Below are positions 44,576-55,834 of a stretch of 64,000 nt of DNA, in pieces (within the stretch, counting starts at the first letter, position 1; each line of letters starts with the position of its first letter). The position numbers were made by a program, and so were the translations under genes. Under the pieces are notes generated by a model. It did no database searches and was not told the DNA's origin. It worked only from the letters and a program-made list of their open reading frames with translations. This DNA is from Zopfochytrium polystomum (lineage: Eukaryota; Chytridiomycota; Chytridiomycetes; Chytridiales; Chytridiaceae), in NCBI GenBank assembly GCA_025765615.1, contig JAIVFJ010000075.1, positions 186,001 to 250,000 of the forward strand, read 5' to 3'.

Positions 44576-45289
44576 CGGAATTCTTTTCGTCTTTTTCGCC
44601 AAAAGGTGATGCGAAGGAATCGAGGGTGATAATTTCCTGTGGTAACTCGATCAAGCGATTGGCAGGGTCGACCACAGGAGCGACAACTCTGAATTTTGAA
44701 AGTGGAGGATAGAGTTTTCATGGCCAGTTAACGACGCGAACCGAGAAGAACAAATTGACCGCCTACACACACCTACTCAGAGGAAAAGGAACATACCACG
44801 AACGCAGTCAATCCTTCAGTAGCTGGCTAGCAGCACACCACGGACTCGCCGGTACGCTGAATGTAGTCGGGCGGTACGTTACGACCAAGAAGTGGAAGGC
44901 CTAACACGCATCAACGGGAGTTTGGCTTCACGCTTTCTACCTCATGATGAACGGGCTGGCACTATTCCCACACTGGGCCTCAGCTGCAGTGGTGAGGGCT
45001 GTGCAGTGGGGTGGCAGGTTGTACAGCAAATGCTATAGCCCGCAATGGTGGCAGCAGTGCAGCTTGCTCCTATGCCCTCAACTACTCCACGGCTGCCTTT
45101 TTTTTTTGCAGTGCTGTGGTTGTTGGAAATGTTCCTTGATGAGGAACGTCTACAATGACCACAAGAAGACTTGAAAGAAAGTGAGGAAAAACAAGACAAG
45201 GAAGGCAGAAAAAGAGTAAGACAACAATGCCCAACCCTCCAGCTCAATTGATGATTTTGAATCAGATGGTAAGGGCTGCAGCTACGCAC
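44576..45289. other. No supported gene
   Basis: Mixed sequence up to the copia gag relic. Nothing recognised. Confidence 0.4.
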
Positions 45290-45960
45290 AGACACTCAAA
45301 GCCCCTTGCGATACCAAGACTTCAATTCTTATGTTTGAGATCGAGCAACTTCAGTGAATGTTCATCCAAGGTCATGGCCAGGACTGACTTGATGAGTTTG
45401 TGCGCAAACTGCAGAGTAAACTGCACACAGACCTCTCGCATGGCTCAGCTCATAGCCGTTTTGGACCATTTCTGGCAGCACTTCAAAACAATGATGCCTG
45501 CTTCGATGATCTACAGAACATCATGGATGAGCTTACTGCTGTCTTGACTGCCCTTGAGGCAGATGAAGAGGAAAACTGAGGAACTGCTGCAACAACTGCA
45601 ACTGGCGTCAAGGGGGGGCAACAACCACTGTGACAACAATGACAACTGCAATGATAGACGTAACTGAAGTGACCACAACCAAGGGGGTCGCAATGATCTT
45701 GATCAAGCAGAATGAAACAGTTGCCAAGGAAGCAGTTACAGGAATGGCAACAACAGGGGACGCAATGCACCCACAACAACCAAATCCACTCTTTCCCTTC
45801 GCAGTGGGGATAGGCCATGCTACTGGTGTGGTTACCACAAGGCATACATTCACCACATGGAAACGGACTGCTGTGACTGCTGCAAGCTAGGAGCCACTCA
45901 TAGGCTGGAGCCAAAGGCTACCTCAATCCGATGACATCTTGGAAGAGTTGAAGGCACCCA
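45290..45960 (+). pseudogene. Second copia gag relic
   Basis: Nucleotide and protein similarity to 30420-31040: the same HTDL...SRFGPF-AALQNND block, a poly-acidic stretch and the zinc-knuckle-like CGYHKAYIHHMETDC. A 2-nt deletion near 45335 and several stops break the frame. Only the gag part is present. It is followed by the tandem array at 45985. Confidence 0.7.
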
Positions 45961-45984
45961 GTGCGAGTTCTGTGCAGAACAAAT

Positions 45985-46830
45985 TGGTCGTCCACTCCGC
46001 AGTGTTCAGTCTCCATTTTTGCAGGTTGTGCCTTGTATGTGCTAAAAGATTTTATCAAAATCCAACTACCAAAGCGCATGCACTAAGTGTGAAAACGCCG
46101 GGCAAGAATTGAGAGAAAGTCCACTCCCCTCCGAGCCGCAAGTCACAAAATGAAATTCTCTATGAAATAAATTGACTCAAGGGAATGTGTAGTCCTAGTT
46201 TCCCTGAGAGCGAAAATCTCACTCTGCATTCTTGTCAGTTAGGTCTCGAGATAGCGCGTCCTGTGCTGAAAGCTTTTATCAAAATCCCTCCGCCGACAGG
46301 CTGGCACTGAATGTGCGAGTCCTGAACGAGAATAGAGAGAAGCCCCCTTCGCGCGAGAACTTACCCACCATCCACCGAGCCATCAGCCGCAAAATCATAA
46401 TGACATAAAGGGATATGCACAATGAAATGCACTTCGCTTGGCATTCCGCATCATTCTGTCCAATTTCTTGTCCGTTTCAAGCATAATTCCGCGTCTCTAT
46501 TTTTGCCACTTCACGTCTTCTGAGATGAGATTGCGCGTGGGTTTAGTGCTGAAGACTTGTCTCAAAAAATACTTTCTCAAAATCCTCGCTCTTCCAATAG
46601 AAGCCCCCATCGCAAAAAAATGGAGTGCGAAGGACAATTTCCACTCACTCGCTACCTGTCGCAAAACCATAATCGCAGTGGAACAAATTGGTTATGGGGG
46701 ATAGAACCGCATTTCGGTCTATTTCTCCGCATATTTCTGTCCATATTCTTGTCAGTTCACGTTTTTAAGGTGAAGAACGAAGCCTCCATTAAGATCCTCC
46801 TACCAAAGCGCTCACTGATTGATAGTGTGA
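45985..46830 (+). repeat. Diverged tandem array, units about 220-295 bp
   Basis: At least three and a half units can be aligned by two landmarks: TCTTGTCAGTT-like words near 46223, 46466 and 46750, and TTATCAAAATCC-like words near 46049, 46278, 46573 and 46788. Units differ at many positions. No gene is evident. Confidence 0.55.
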
Positions 46831-48963
46831 TTTATGGACGTGGATGGAAAGCGAGTAAGAGACTGGAATTTTGCCTGGTTGCCCATCGATCAGTTTTAGC
46901 TCCATAGCAGCCGCCATCTGATTTCACCATGACACAATGATTCAGAGCCCGTGGGAAAAAATTCGCCGACAAGGGGGTTCCAAATTAATTCTCGAGAGAG
47001 GCATAGCGATGACCACAAGTAAGAAGATCCCACTGATGGGAGTATCAGGCTGTCTCGCCTTCTGAAAATGTCGTCCAAGAAAGAATCACTCTTCGTAAAA
47101 ATAAGCTTCGTACAGTTGGAAGCCCAGCCGCAGTGCGATCTCCATTTCCGGACAACTCCGATACTCACAGTTGATCAGGAAGTGGGAGCGCGGAAGCACC
47201 AAAGAAGGAAATGGAACGAATTTATTTGCGGCCATCAAGTATGAGCTCAAAATCTGTTGGCAAACATCAGTAACTGAAACACCCGACTTCGTCAGTCTTT
47301 ACCTGAAAACAAAGGCACCGTTTTGAGCTCATCGTGATCGCCGCCTCCTTCGACAAGGGGCAGCGTCGCTCGAGGCAAGACCTTCCTTGTCGCCCTGGGA
47401 GACAACTCGCGATCGCTCTGAAAGTAATTCATGATCAGTGAAAGTCTCCACAAAGTCTCGAGCAAGGGGAAACGGTGAAACCAGTGTCGAAAGGCGCGGG
47501 TGCGACAAGAGAAATCGCGATCGGCCTACCTTGCACTTTCACCTCCCACGCAACCTCAGACTCTTTTTTTTCTTTTGCCTCACGGCACATCTTGCGGATC
47601 AGACGGGCGGTTCACACTACACGTAAGACGGCACAAAATGAAAATGACAACGACAATCGACCATTCCGAGAATTTTGAAGGACGGCAAGTCGCCTCTGAC
47701 GATAACTCATCGGCGCAGCATGAGCTGGCCACAAAATAGTGGATTTGGTCCTGGCTGCCGTTGGCGAACAATTGGGAAGATTCTCGATTAACACCTTCGA
47801 ATATCCTTCAATCGATGGAATCGAGTCGACTTGGGGGTGGCCTGGGGGTGGCCTTGCTTCAATTCTTATGAAGCATCGTCAACTTCGCCTAAACTTCGTG
47901 CCGCTATCCGTGTAGCTTCGGCTTCTCGTTCTCGTTCTCGATAGGTGCTCACCCAAGGGTAATCGTGTTGTGAACCATTGGTTGTCACCAACCTCAATAG
48001 AGGAGCTCATCATTGACTGTCACTGCCCATCCTTTGAGACTCCCCATTGATGAGGTGAGTCGGACAGCACCTCCATAAAGCTTCTTGGGTCTTTAAATGA
48101 AGGCTGGATGGATCGATGCTCCGATCCCGAGATCGCGGACAAGACAGTCCGATACCGATCCGCAAAGAGATGCGAGTCCTCGGACGACGAAGGTTGCCCG
48201 CTCTCGCGTTTCAGTTGCGATGGACTGGTATTCCTGCCGCTGAGCGAAGTCGTGTTCGGATTGGATATGCGATGGGTGGTTTCTGTGGCAGCAACGTGAG
48301 GCTGAACATGCTGGCTGGGGGGGGGCGATGAAAAGTGAAGCTAGTGCCTCATGGAGGAGGGCGGGAGCATCTAATAGTTTAGATCATCACGAAACGAGTC
48401 GGCGTACTAGCGAGAGCCTGCCAGCAGCAGGGCTCGCTCAGGCAACAAGGCGCCGTGCAGAGTGTCGACGATTTGACCCTTCCATCGCGTAGTTTGAGGT
48501 TGTGGTGATACTAGCGGGGAGGGCGAGTGGGCTGGGGGGGTGGGCGTTGGGGGATGGAAAGGTAGGCTGGAGCCGCAGCAAAGGGAGAGTCTGCTTGACG
48601 ACGGCGACGACTGGTGGGGGTTGGCAACTTACCCAAAGCACGGAGGCGGTCTGCTGGGACTGCGTAGAGACGAACGAGGCGCTGTTGACTGCTGTGGCTG
48701 CCCACGCTGATTGTCCATCGCGCACTGGCAGGCAGAGGCCAGCATCCAAATGATATAAGCGGCATCCCTCCCCGGTCCTTTAATTCAAAACAACGTCTGG
48801 AAACACAAAGGCCATGGCGAGACTTATATGAAACACACGAAAGTCGGATAGTTGCGAACTACGGGATCCGCTTTATAGATGTGAGTAACGCGTCAGAATC
48901 CTCCCCTTCCCCCCTCCCCCATCCCGCCCCCTCCCAGTGTGCACCAGTGCAGCCTCAGTGTGG
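46831..48963. other. No resolved gene
   Basis: Several frames look partly coding (for example 48097-48300 on plus, downstream of a TTTAAATG), but splice structure was not solved. A short doubled GGGGGTGGCCT occurs near 47833-47855. Confidence 0.35.
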
Positions 48964-50470
48964 ATGAGCGCACTCGGGGAATCGGTGGATAATGAAGTAA
49001 CCCCTCTTCAAACCAAGCCGACCAAGCCTGTTTTAACCAGGGCGATAGTGGCCTCCCCCCGCTACACTCCCACCCCACCCACTACCAGAAGAGTTTTGCA
49101 CGGTGGGATTCAATCGAACTCGGCCGGCGAGCGGCGCGCCGTGCGAGTGGTGAGTACGAAGAGTTTCTTGGTTATTGAGCAAGCATTTGGGTTTCTTTCT
49201 CAGCGTTTGGGTCGTTATTGTTACGATACATAACTGAGCAGTGCCGCACTTTGTTATGAAAGCGGGGGTCTGCGTCAGTCAGTCAGTCTCAGGACAAATC
49301 ATTGTTTGTGTCGATGGTCCATCACACGTCTCCCACGCCACACCGCGTCGCAGCAACGTACGCTCGGCGGAGCTCAGGGCGGGTGACGGGGTGCTGCAGC
49401 GCCGGCTTGGACGCGTGCAGTTTGAGTAACCGAAACGTGACAGAGGCTTTTCGGTTGAGGTTGGGGCGGGGTTGCGACCCTGCTGGATGAAGCATCGAGC
49501 TCACGCCAGATCTCCGATAAATTCGAGGCTGCTTCGCGCCCTACTCATCGTTATTTTCAGGGTCTCGAGCAGTTCCGCCCGCTGCAACCAACTAAGGCCA
49601 GGCCCGCTTGGACGCTCTGGCGACGAAACGTTTTGGAATCGGTGATTGTTCCCCCCATTCCCTACCCTTCCCACTATCACTCACAAAGCCCCGTCAACTC
49701 TGCCTCGTCGTCAACCTCAGGCTGCTGGATTCGGGCATCACTGGACAGAAACGCTCGTGTTGAGGCACCTGTCGGAGCAACTGGACTCCTGCGACAACAG
49801 CGCCGAAGGAAGGTGAACTGAAAGAAGGTGGGTGCCAGAAGATCTCTCGGTCGTCGCGCGCTCACACTCTGTTCCGAATCCTCTCTCTCATCAGAGCGGC
49901 TGATGCAAGCGCGATGGTCAGGAGGCTGGTGCCAACAGCGCAATGCGTCCGATGGGTTGTTGCTTCCAGCCTGGCCACTAGTCCCACCGCTAACCCCCCA
50001 CCCATCCTCAAAGCCGACCAACGTAACGCTGAGATCGACAGTCTCATTGGTACGCCGGATGAAATGCCCCAAAAGCGCGGTGCGGTTCCGAAGCTTATAT
50101 CCTCCTTTCGGCTCTCTGCACGATCCAAGAGAATTCCCAGAGATCGGTGTCCAAAGTGCTTCCATTTCTCGTCTGGACTGGATATATTGACCGAACAACG
50201 TGGGCAACACACTTTGGACTGGCGAACGGAGATCCACTCTCAATGTATCAAGACTGGACACCTTGCTTAGCAGCAGTGGTAGAGACACGTTTGCGAATTT
50301 TTCACCTCTACTCCGACCCCGCCCGAGCTCGCCTTTCAATGGACACGATTGACAGGGACAACGCCCTTCCTGCCTTCCGTCAGGGCCCGGACAATTCGCT
50401 GGAAGGACAGCACTTGGTCCACGTTTCCAGCCGTATGGTTATGCTAAGCTTCTGCATAGTCCCCAACTGA
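48964..50470 (+). CDS. Orphan five-exon protein, 284 aa
   Basis: Exons 48964-49149, 49561-49641, 49721-49812, 49895-50049 and 50130-50470 join in phase (0, 0, 2, 1). Introns of 411, 79, 82 and 80 nt have GT-AG ends and good pyrimidine tracts. The N-terminal 60 residues are Pro/Thr-rich and basic. The rest looks globular, with GFGHHWTETLVLRHLSEQL, a hydrophobic stretch (VRWVVASSLAT), ILKADQRNAEIDSLI and FLVWTGYIDRTTWATHFGLA. No family was recognised. The last exon may end with an unspliced stop at 50470, or splice near 50450 into the exon at 50518. The chain of five in-phase joins makes it likely real. Confidence 0.55.
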
Positions 50471-50517
50471 AACTTTACCCTCACCTTTTCCTCGCCCCTT
50501 CTCTCTTCTCGAGGCAG

Positions 50518-50729
50518 ACTCAAGTTTGGAGAGAACAATCTTTCGCGTGTCTGGAAACCAGGGGAAGTGCAGAGTCTGCAGCCGTATTCCGCGAAGTTTG
50601 CCTACACAAGTATCGGGAAGAATTTCGCTTTACATTCGTTCATCCAGCAAGTATCTGAACGAATTTCGCTTTGCATTCGTTCATCCAGAAGTCCAAGAGG
50701 TTGTTCGTCTTCGCGAAGCTGCGAAATAG
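50518..50729 (+). pseudogene. Candidate last exon broken by a 41-bp tandem duplication
   Basis: After a pyrimidine-rich acceptor a frame reads TQVWREQSFACLETRG...VCLHKYREEFRFTFVHP. It then hits a stop because 50607-50647 is tandemly repeated at 50648-50688. Downstream of the repeat the same register resumes in another frame and ends VQEVVRLREAAK-stop at 50729. With one unit the frame would be continuous, so the duplication appears to have broken a formerly coding exon. Its link to the 284-aa gene upstream is inferred. Confidence 0.45.
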
Positions 50730-52454
50730 TCCTCAACGGAGAGTCTTACCTGGAAGTTTCGGGAAGGACAGGTCGGTTCAAAAGGAGTGGTTCAATCCTC
50801 CTAAGAATTGTCCTTTTCCAACACTACCGATCCACATCGATTGAGTGAGATCTTAATCGGAGAGCGGCTGCGAGAACGATCAAAAATTGGATTTGATGGA
50901 TTTGGTGGAGATCCCTAGTGTGTGGTCGACGAGAGGCAAGCAGCGCTCGATTCCACGAACGACAGTCGATGCGCTTCTGTGAAACATGGCAGAACTGTGA
51001 AATATGGCGAAGGCGCGAGCGCGCCTGCAGCGCGCCTGCAGCAGGGCGACGTTGAGTGGGGGTTCCGAGCGGATCGGAACCGAACCGAAAGTATCGAAGC
51101 GGAACTGGCGTTTGCGTCGTGTCGAGGTCGAAGCGTTTGTGACAGTCCCCAGGGCCCAAGGAACTTGGTGACGGCAAACCCGCGGTCGCATCGGTAAGAC
51201 TGTCGAGAGTGACGAAGCGAACTAAGCTATCGACGGGGAACCTTTGGTGTTTGTGATCTGTATGAGGTAAGGGTTGTGGACTGTGAGACCCAGTGGTGCT
51301 CTGTACTCGACTGAATCCTGTTCACCTTCCACTCCAGATCAGGTGCGACGACAGAATTTGTCCCGACCCGATCTTGCGCTGCACTTTGAGCGCCCCAAAG
51401 ACGACTCTTACGGTGCACAATCTCTCTTCCTATCTCCTTCTCTCTCCCCGTCCACGGTATGCGACCACCATATTGAGCTATCAAGGGCCAGGGCTCCTTT
51501 CGCCTCCCTCCAACAAAAGCCATTGAACGGAACGGCGAAGCAGCCTCTTCGCATACTTCGCAAGGCACCCCCCCACAATGAGTCCGCCCGTACTCAAATC
51601 CGCAGCTTTTGCCGTAGATCGCTGGGACGCACCTCTTTGGGGCGGGCTGGGACTCATCGTGGCGGGTGCCTTGCAGTTCTGTCGAGAAAACCGCTAAAGC
51701 CGTTTCTTTTGTTGGAGACAGCGAAAGGAGGGCGGGGGTTCGAGAGCACGATTGCGTGGAGCGCTTCGTCGTGGGACCGGGTCAAGGGCGAGAAGGTGAG
51801 TTCTGGTGGGGGTCGGCCGGTTTGTTTTGTGAGGTAGTTGAGAGGAGAGTGTTTGTTTTGCTGGTTTTCTCGCACGAAAAAATTTCCTTCTTTCTGCGAC
51901 CTGTCATGTGGACAAAATCCTTCCAGCACCTTTGCGCTAACAGGTAACAGCAAGATGAAGAAAGGAAACGAGGCGATAAATCGAAAACGAGTGCCAGCAA
52001 GAGTCTTGATTCCAGAGGTGGCGCCTTTCTTTTTATTTTTTTGTTCGGCTCAAAATCGCTTTGGCTTTCAATAAAAATATTAACGGACAGGTTGGGGTAA
52101 ATGCGGGGATGTTCGAGCACGAAGGGAGGGGTGCTTGTATTCGAGAATAGACTGAGAGCCGGTTTTGTGTAAGTGTGTGTGTGTGATGAGTGGGTCATGT
52201 GCGGCAACGAAAGAAAAGAAAGAAAAAAAAAAAAGGAAGAAAAAAAAAAAAAAACAGAAAGACACAAACAAAAGACTTGACCCTCAACTTTCCATCGTCA
52301 GCCGTGCCATCATTACCTCTGCCAAATGCCCTTGGTCGAACTCGTGATGCCGATGAACGTGAAGGACGCAGTCGAGGAGCCAGAGTTCCCTGGCAAAGGC
52401 CACTCCAACCCTCTGGATCTGTCAGCCCACCACCAATCTGCGTATCGGCGGCAT
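50730..52454. other. Unresolved, probably partly genic
   Basis: A consensus donor (GAGAAG|GTGAGT at 51795/51796) ends an open plus frame (GFESTIAWSASSWDRVKGEK). A 39-codon ATG frame near 51579 contains one hydrophobic segment. A doubled CGCCTGCAG is at about 51023-51043 and A-rich runs are at 52215-52255. Confidence 0.35.
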
Positions 52455-52755
52455 AGGCGGCCCGGCAACAAAGGCGAGGAAGAGAACGAGATGTCGTTGC
52501 CCCAGTCGCAGAACGAAAGCTCGCCCAATGCGCTGCACCAAAAGATCCGCGCATCAAGGTGGTGAGTTTGTTGTGGTGGGCGGGACTGGGCCAGCTGCTG
52601 CTGCTGCTCCCGCAACGATCTCAAAGAGCCGGCTGCAAGCTTTTGCGGCCTGCAGGGCTTGAGGTCGATTTGGAGGGGGAAGAGAAGACGAAAGGTCGTT
52701 AGCCGCGTTGATTTGGAAGGTGGCGAGGCAATTCGACAACGACCACCCACCCTGG
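52455..52755. pseudogene. Rearranged duplicate of the SNARE gene
   Basis: 52455-52560 (+) matches the exon-2 end of the Bet1-type gene (EMSL-QSQN-SS-NALHQKIRA) but loses frame and the intron donor. Immediately after it, 52595-52755 matches the reverse complement of about 16695-16925 (upstream part of exon 2, the CAC tract, and intron 1 down to its donor). The two halves of one gene region are thus head-to-head. The SNARE motif's second half and the membrane span are missing. Confidence 0.75.
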
Positions 52756-52790
52756 AAACGCGCTACCCGCACTGCCCCCACCTTTGCCCC

Positions 52791-52896
52791 TCGGAATTCA
52801 TCGAGTGCGATGCGGCTTTTTCAGCAACCTTATCAGCAACAAATTCACGAAGATATCCAGAAAGTCGTTGTTATCTTTGTAAGCGAGCCTGTCTGC
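52791..52896 (+). repeat. Exon-like direct repeat, copy A (copy B 53301-53408)
   Basis: The ~105-bp segment recurs about 510 bp downstream at 53301-53408 with several differences. Both begin with GAATTCATCGAGTGCGATGC and end at GTAAGC or GTAAGT, a donor-like motif. This suggests a duplicated exon, but the frame and parent gene are unknown. Confidence 0.6.
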
Positions 52897-53411
52897 GGGG
52901 GGGGGTTTTTTTTTGGTTTTTTTTTTACGGACGCAGCAAGCTAACCAAACAAAGACTCCTTCATCGCGCAGACTGGCGGGAAGTTGGAAAGGTCTTCAAA
53001 GCTGCCTTGAGGAAATCCATTATCGAAACGCCCGTGACTAATCATGGATCCTGGAACTCGGATTGGCCTTGAACAAACTGCTTGCCTGGGGGAATCGCCG
53101 AACCTCGTTATTGTCCATATGGTGATCCACTGTCGAAAGTGTTTGCGTATGCGGAAGGTTCCTCGGGGGTCTCCTTCTGCCGTCGGCTTCGCTTCAAGCT
53201 GGACGGCTGATCTCGCTAGACTTGTAGAAATCGCTCTGGTAGCGAAGTGCATTCATAATTACTGGACGTGGGGCCGACCAACCAAGCAAAGCTAAAAGCG
53301 CCCCGAGGAATTCATCGAGTGCGATGCGGCTTTGCCATCAACCCTATCTACATCGTCTTCACGAAGGTATCCAGAAGTCGTTGTTATCTTGTAAGTAAGC
53401 CTGTCTGCCAT

Positions 53412-53413
<2 letters not shown>

Positions 53414-53450
<37 letters not shown>
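53414..53450 (+). repeat. T37 homopolymer
   Basis: An uninterrupted run of 37 T just after copy B of the exon-like repeat. A GGGG-T8 run sits at the equivalent place after copy A (about 52898-52910). Confidence 0.9.
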
Positions 53451-55143
53451 CCCAACTGGTCAAACCTAAGGCAACAAAACCAAAGTTGCCATCTGTTCCC
53501 TTTGTGGGTTCCGTTCTGCGCAGGCGCCGCTGCAAATTCTGGGCGATATTGGTCCACCTTTTTCGACAGCCCATAAGAACCGCCGAAACATGCTTTATTA
53601 ATACAAGCTTGCGCTTACGGCTTCAATTGGACAAAAACAGATCTTTTCTGATGCCAAACCGCACGACTCACTCCAGATCCAACATTACTTTTCAGTCCGT
53701 CTCCCAATTGGTCGCTCCGCAAATCCGCCAAAAGTTAAGCCCTCCCCGGGACAAATCCAGCCTTCAAAGGCGCCCTGGTGGATGCGCGAAGGCGCGATGT
53801 GATGGAGTACCAATGGTAGAGCCGCCGTCGCATTCGCTTGTGGAAGGAGGAGGATGCAGCAAAGAGTTTGCGGGCTTGGCCGTCGAGACCTCGTCCCAGG
53901 TACTTGCGCTTTGCGTTGTGCGATGGTGCGACGCGTCGGTGCTGCAGCAAGTGAAGAATTTCGGGAGGATTCGACCGTGCGAAAATCAAAACTGCGAGAT
54001 GTGGTTCTGTCCGACGAAAGCCATTCCCGCTCTTCAAACGTCCTTTCACCGACATGCGTATCAATCACCAGCGACGAGGTTTGGGGAATCGGGTTCCGTA
54101 GTCAGATTCGCTCGTCCTAGCGGAAAACGTCTTGCCTCATTCGGTGGGAAAGCATATCGCACCGCTTCCGAATGTAGCGATCAACACATGATTTTTCGTC
54201 GAAAACGGACAGGAGCTGCCCAAGATTGGAATCCAGAATGGAAGCGTCGTCTTCTCGGTGTCGCCAGGACATTGGAGGACCGCGCAATCGTAACTGGCAA
54301 ATGCTCAACTGCTTGGAGGCCGCTGGATAGTCGTCGCGCTCCGTCAACGACCACGCCGCGCCGCTTGGTCCCCTCAACACCGCGGGGTCGCGGGCAGCGT
54401 CCCCGATCTATTGGCTTACGCGGGTGGCGTGCAGCACAGCTCCATCGACAAGACAACCCAGTGAGGCGTCCTCTGGTTCGGTTCAAGAAACCGACGTTGC
54501 TTGAACCACACAAATTTATTGCCTCCCCGTTGACGTGGCGCGAACGGTGACCTGTAAAATACATCGGAATTGTCGGAACGCGAGCAACAACGATCCAATA
54601 CACTCCCCACTATCTCTTCCCCTCCCCCACCCACCCAAACACACCCCACTCGACTCTGCTCCATAACCTCCTCTTTACGCCGCAGTTACATTCTGCAGTC
54701 AAAAGTGGAAGTGACTTTTCCAAGGACTCTTGCAACACACCTCTCGCCGTGTGATGGTTTATCTGCACGTTCAGCTGAGGTTGAAGCACCTCCAGTCCAC
54801 CTACAACTCTCGCCTGACGTTTTACATGGATCCCGCCTTTTCGTACGCGCGGCGCCTTTTCTCTCCGCACACTCGAGATTTGCGCCAAAGTAAACTGAAT
54901 GGTGAGAAGCTCCCTCGACGCTCAATATCCGAAGCATTTCGATGTTTGGTTGGAGTTACCCATTTCCACTCAGAGATCACCTTTATGTTGAGCCCTTCCC
55001 TTCCGATTGGCTGAATTTTTTCTTCTTTCCTCATAGTTAATTCCACGATTTCACCTAAACTCGGGCAGCACGTCTCCATAAAACAACAAGTTCAAGTCAG
55101 AAATCACGTTCACAATTAAACGCTGCTGACTTGACATTTTCAG
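53451..55143. other. Unresolved, long open frames
   Basis: A 354-codon plus frame (53486-54550) is rich in Arg/Ser and lacks domains, and the minus strand is also open in places. An acceptor at 55141-55143 shows that a plus-strand gene extends into this region, but its upstream exons were not found. Confidence 0.35.
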
Positions 55144-55834
55144 GGATTCTTCTCATTGAATTTGAACCTTAACTGGACGAGTTTCGGATTGCGAAGCGGC
55201 AAGGAGCTTGCAAAAAGTCTGATCACGCTCTCCAACCCTATCGCTGCTCCATCAAACGCGTTTCCCTTCACCTACGCTCAAACAGCCGCTCAATGTAAGT
55301 TTTGTGTGCGCTTTGTTAGCTGTGACCCAGGGTTGTTGCGCGAGCCTAACCTCAAACCGCAAAGACAACAAAGAGCGCTCTCCCACTTCGTTGGCCGTGC
55401 TGCCCCAAGAGATTGAAGATGGCAGAAACCCGCCTACCCAACGAGCACCGCGTCGTTCAGAGGCGCCAAGGCCAGTAGCTGAGTCGACCGCCTCGCTGGA
55501 CTATTCTTTCCCGGCGGGCACGAGCCCCTCCGCGTCATGGGCGGACGACGTGGAGGGGCTGGATGATTTCGCCGCGGCTCTGAAGGAGCCGGTATCATCC
55601 GGCCCACCCAAAGTTTCCTTTGAAGATATCAGCTTCGTACCGTCTTGGGCAGACGATGTAGAAGGTTTGGATGACCTGGCGGCGGCAATGATGGTGGTCG
55701 CTCCTCCCACGGTCGACGAATCGCTGTCGATTGAGCCAGCCCTGTCAGAGTATGAACAGTACTTTATCGACTATGGACCCAAGCCGCACCGCCGCGTGGA
55801 GGTGGTGAGAAAGTCGGGCCGCTGGGGGCTTTGA
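55144..55834 (+). CDS. Acidic repeat protein, C-terminal exons
   Basis: An exon starting after TTTTCAG at 55144 runs to 55294 and ends at GTAAGT. A 70-nt intron with CCTAAC 15 nt before its AG leads to an exon at 55365-55834 in matching phase. The second exon carries two copies of a motif, SWADDVEGLDDFAAAL and SWADDVEGLDDLAAAM, about 40 residues apart, in an acidic, Ser/Pro-rich context. It ends YFIDYGPKPHRRVEVVRKSGRWGL. Such short Trp/acidic repeats often bind partner proteins, but no family was recognised. Upstream exons are missing from the model. Confidence 0.5.

Noticed and set aside
49677..50339. 220-codon minus-strand open frame
   Set aside because: It overlaps five plus-strand exons that join in phase with good splice sites, so the minus frame is treated as a shadow.
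53486..54550. 354-codon plus-strand open frame
   Set aside because: Arg/Ser-rich with no domain, no promoter or splice logic. The opposite strand is similarly open, so it is probably fortuitous.
55295..55319. A 25-nt intron in the acidic repeat gene
   Set aside because: It keeps frame, but a 70-nt intron from the same donor to 55364 also keeps frame, has a CCTAAC branch motif and fits the intron sizes seen elsewhere.
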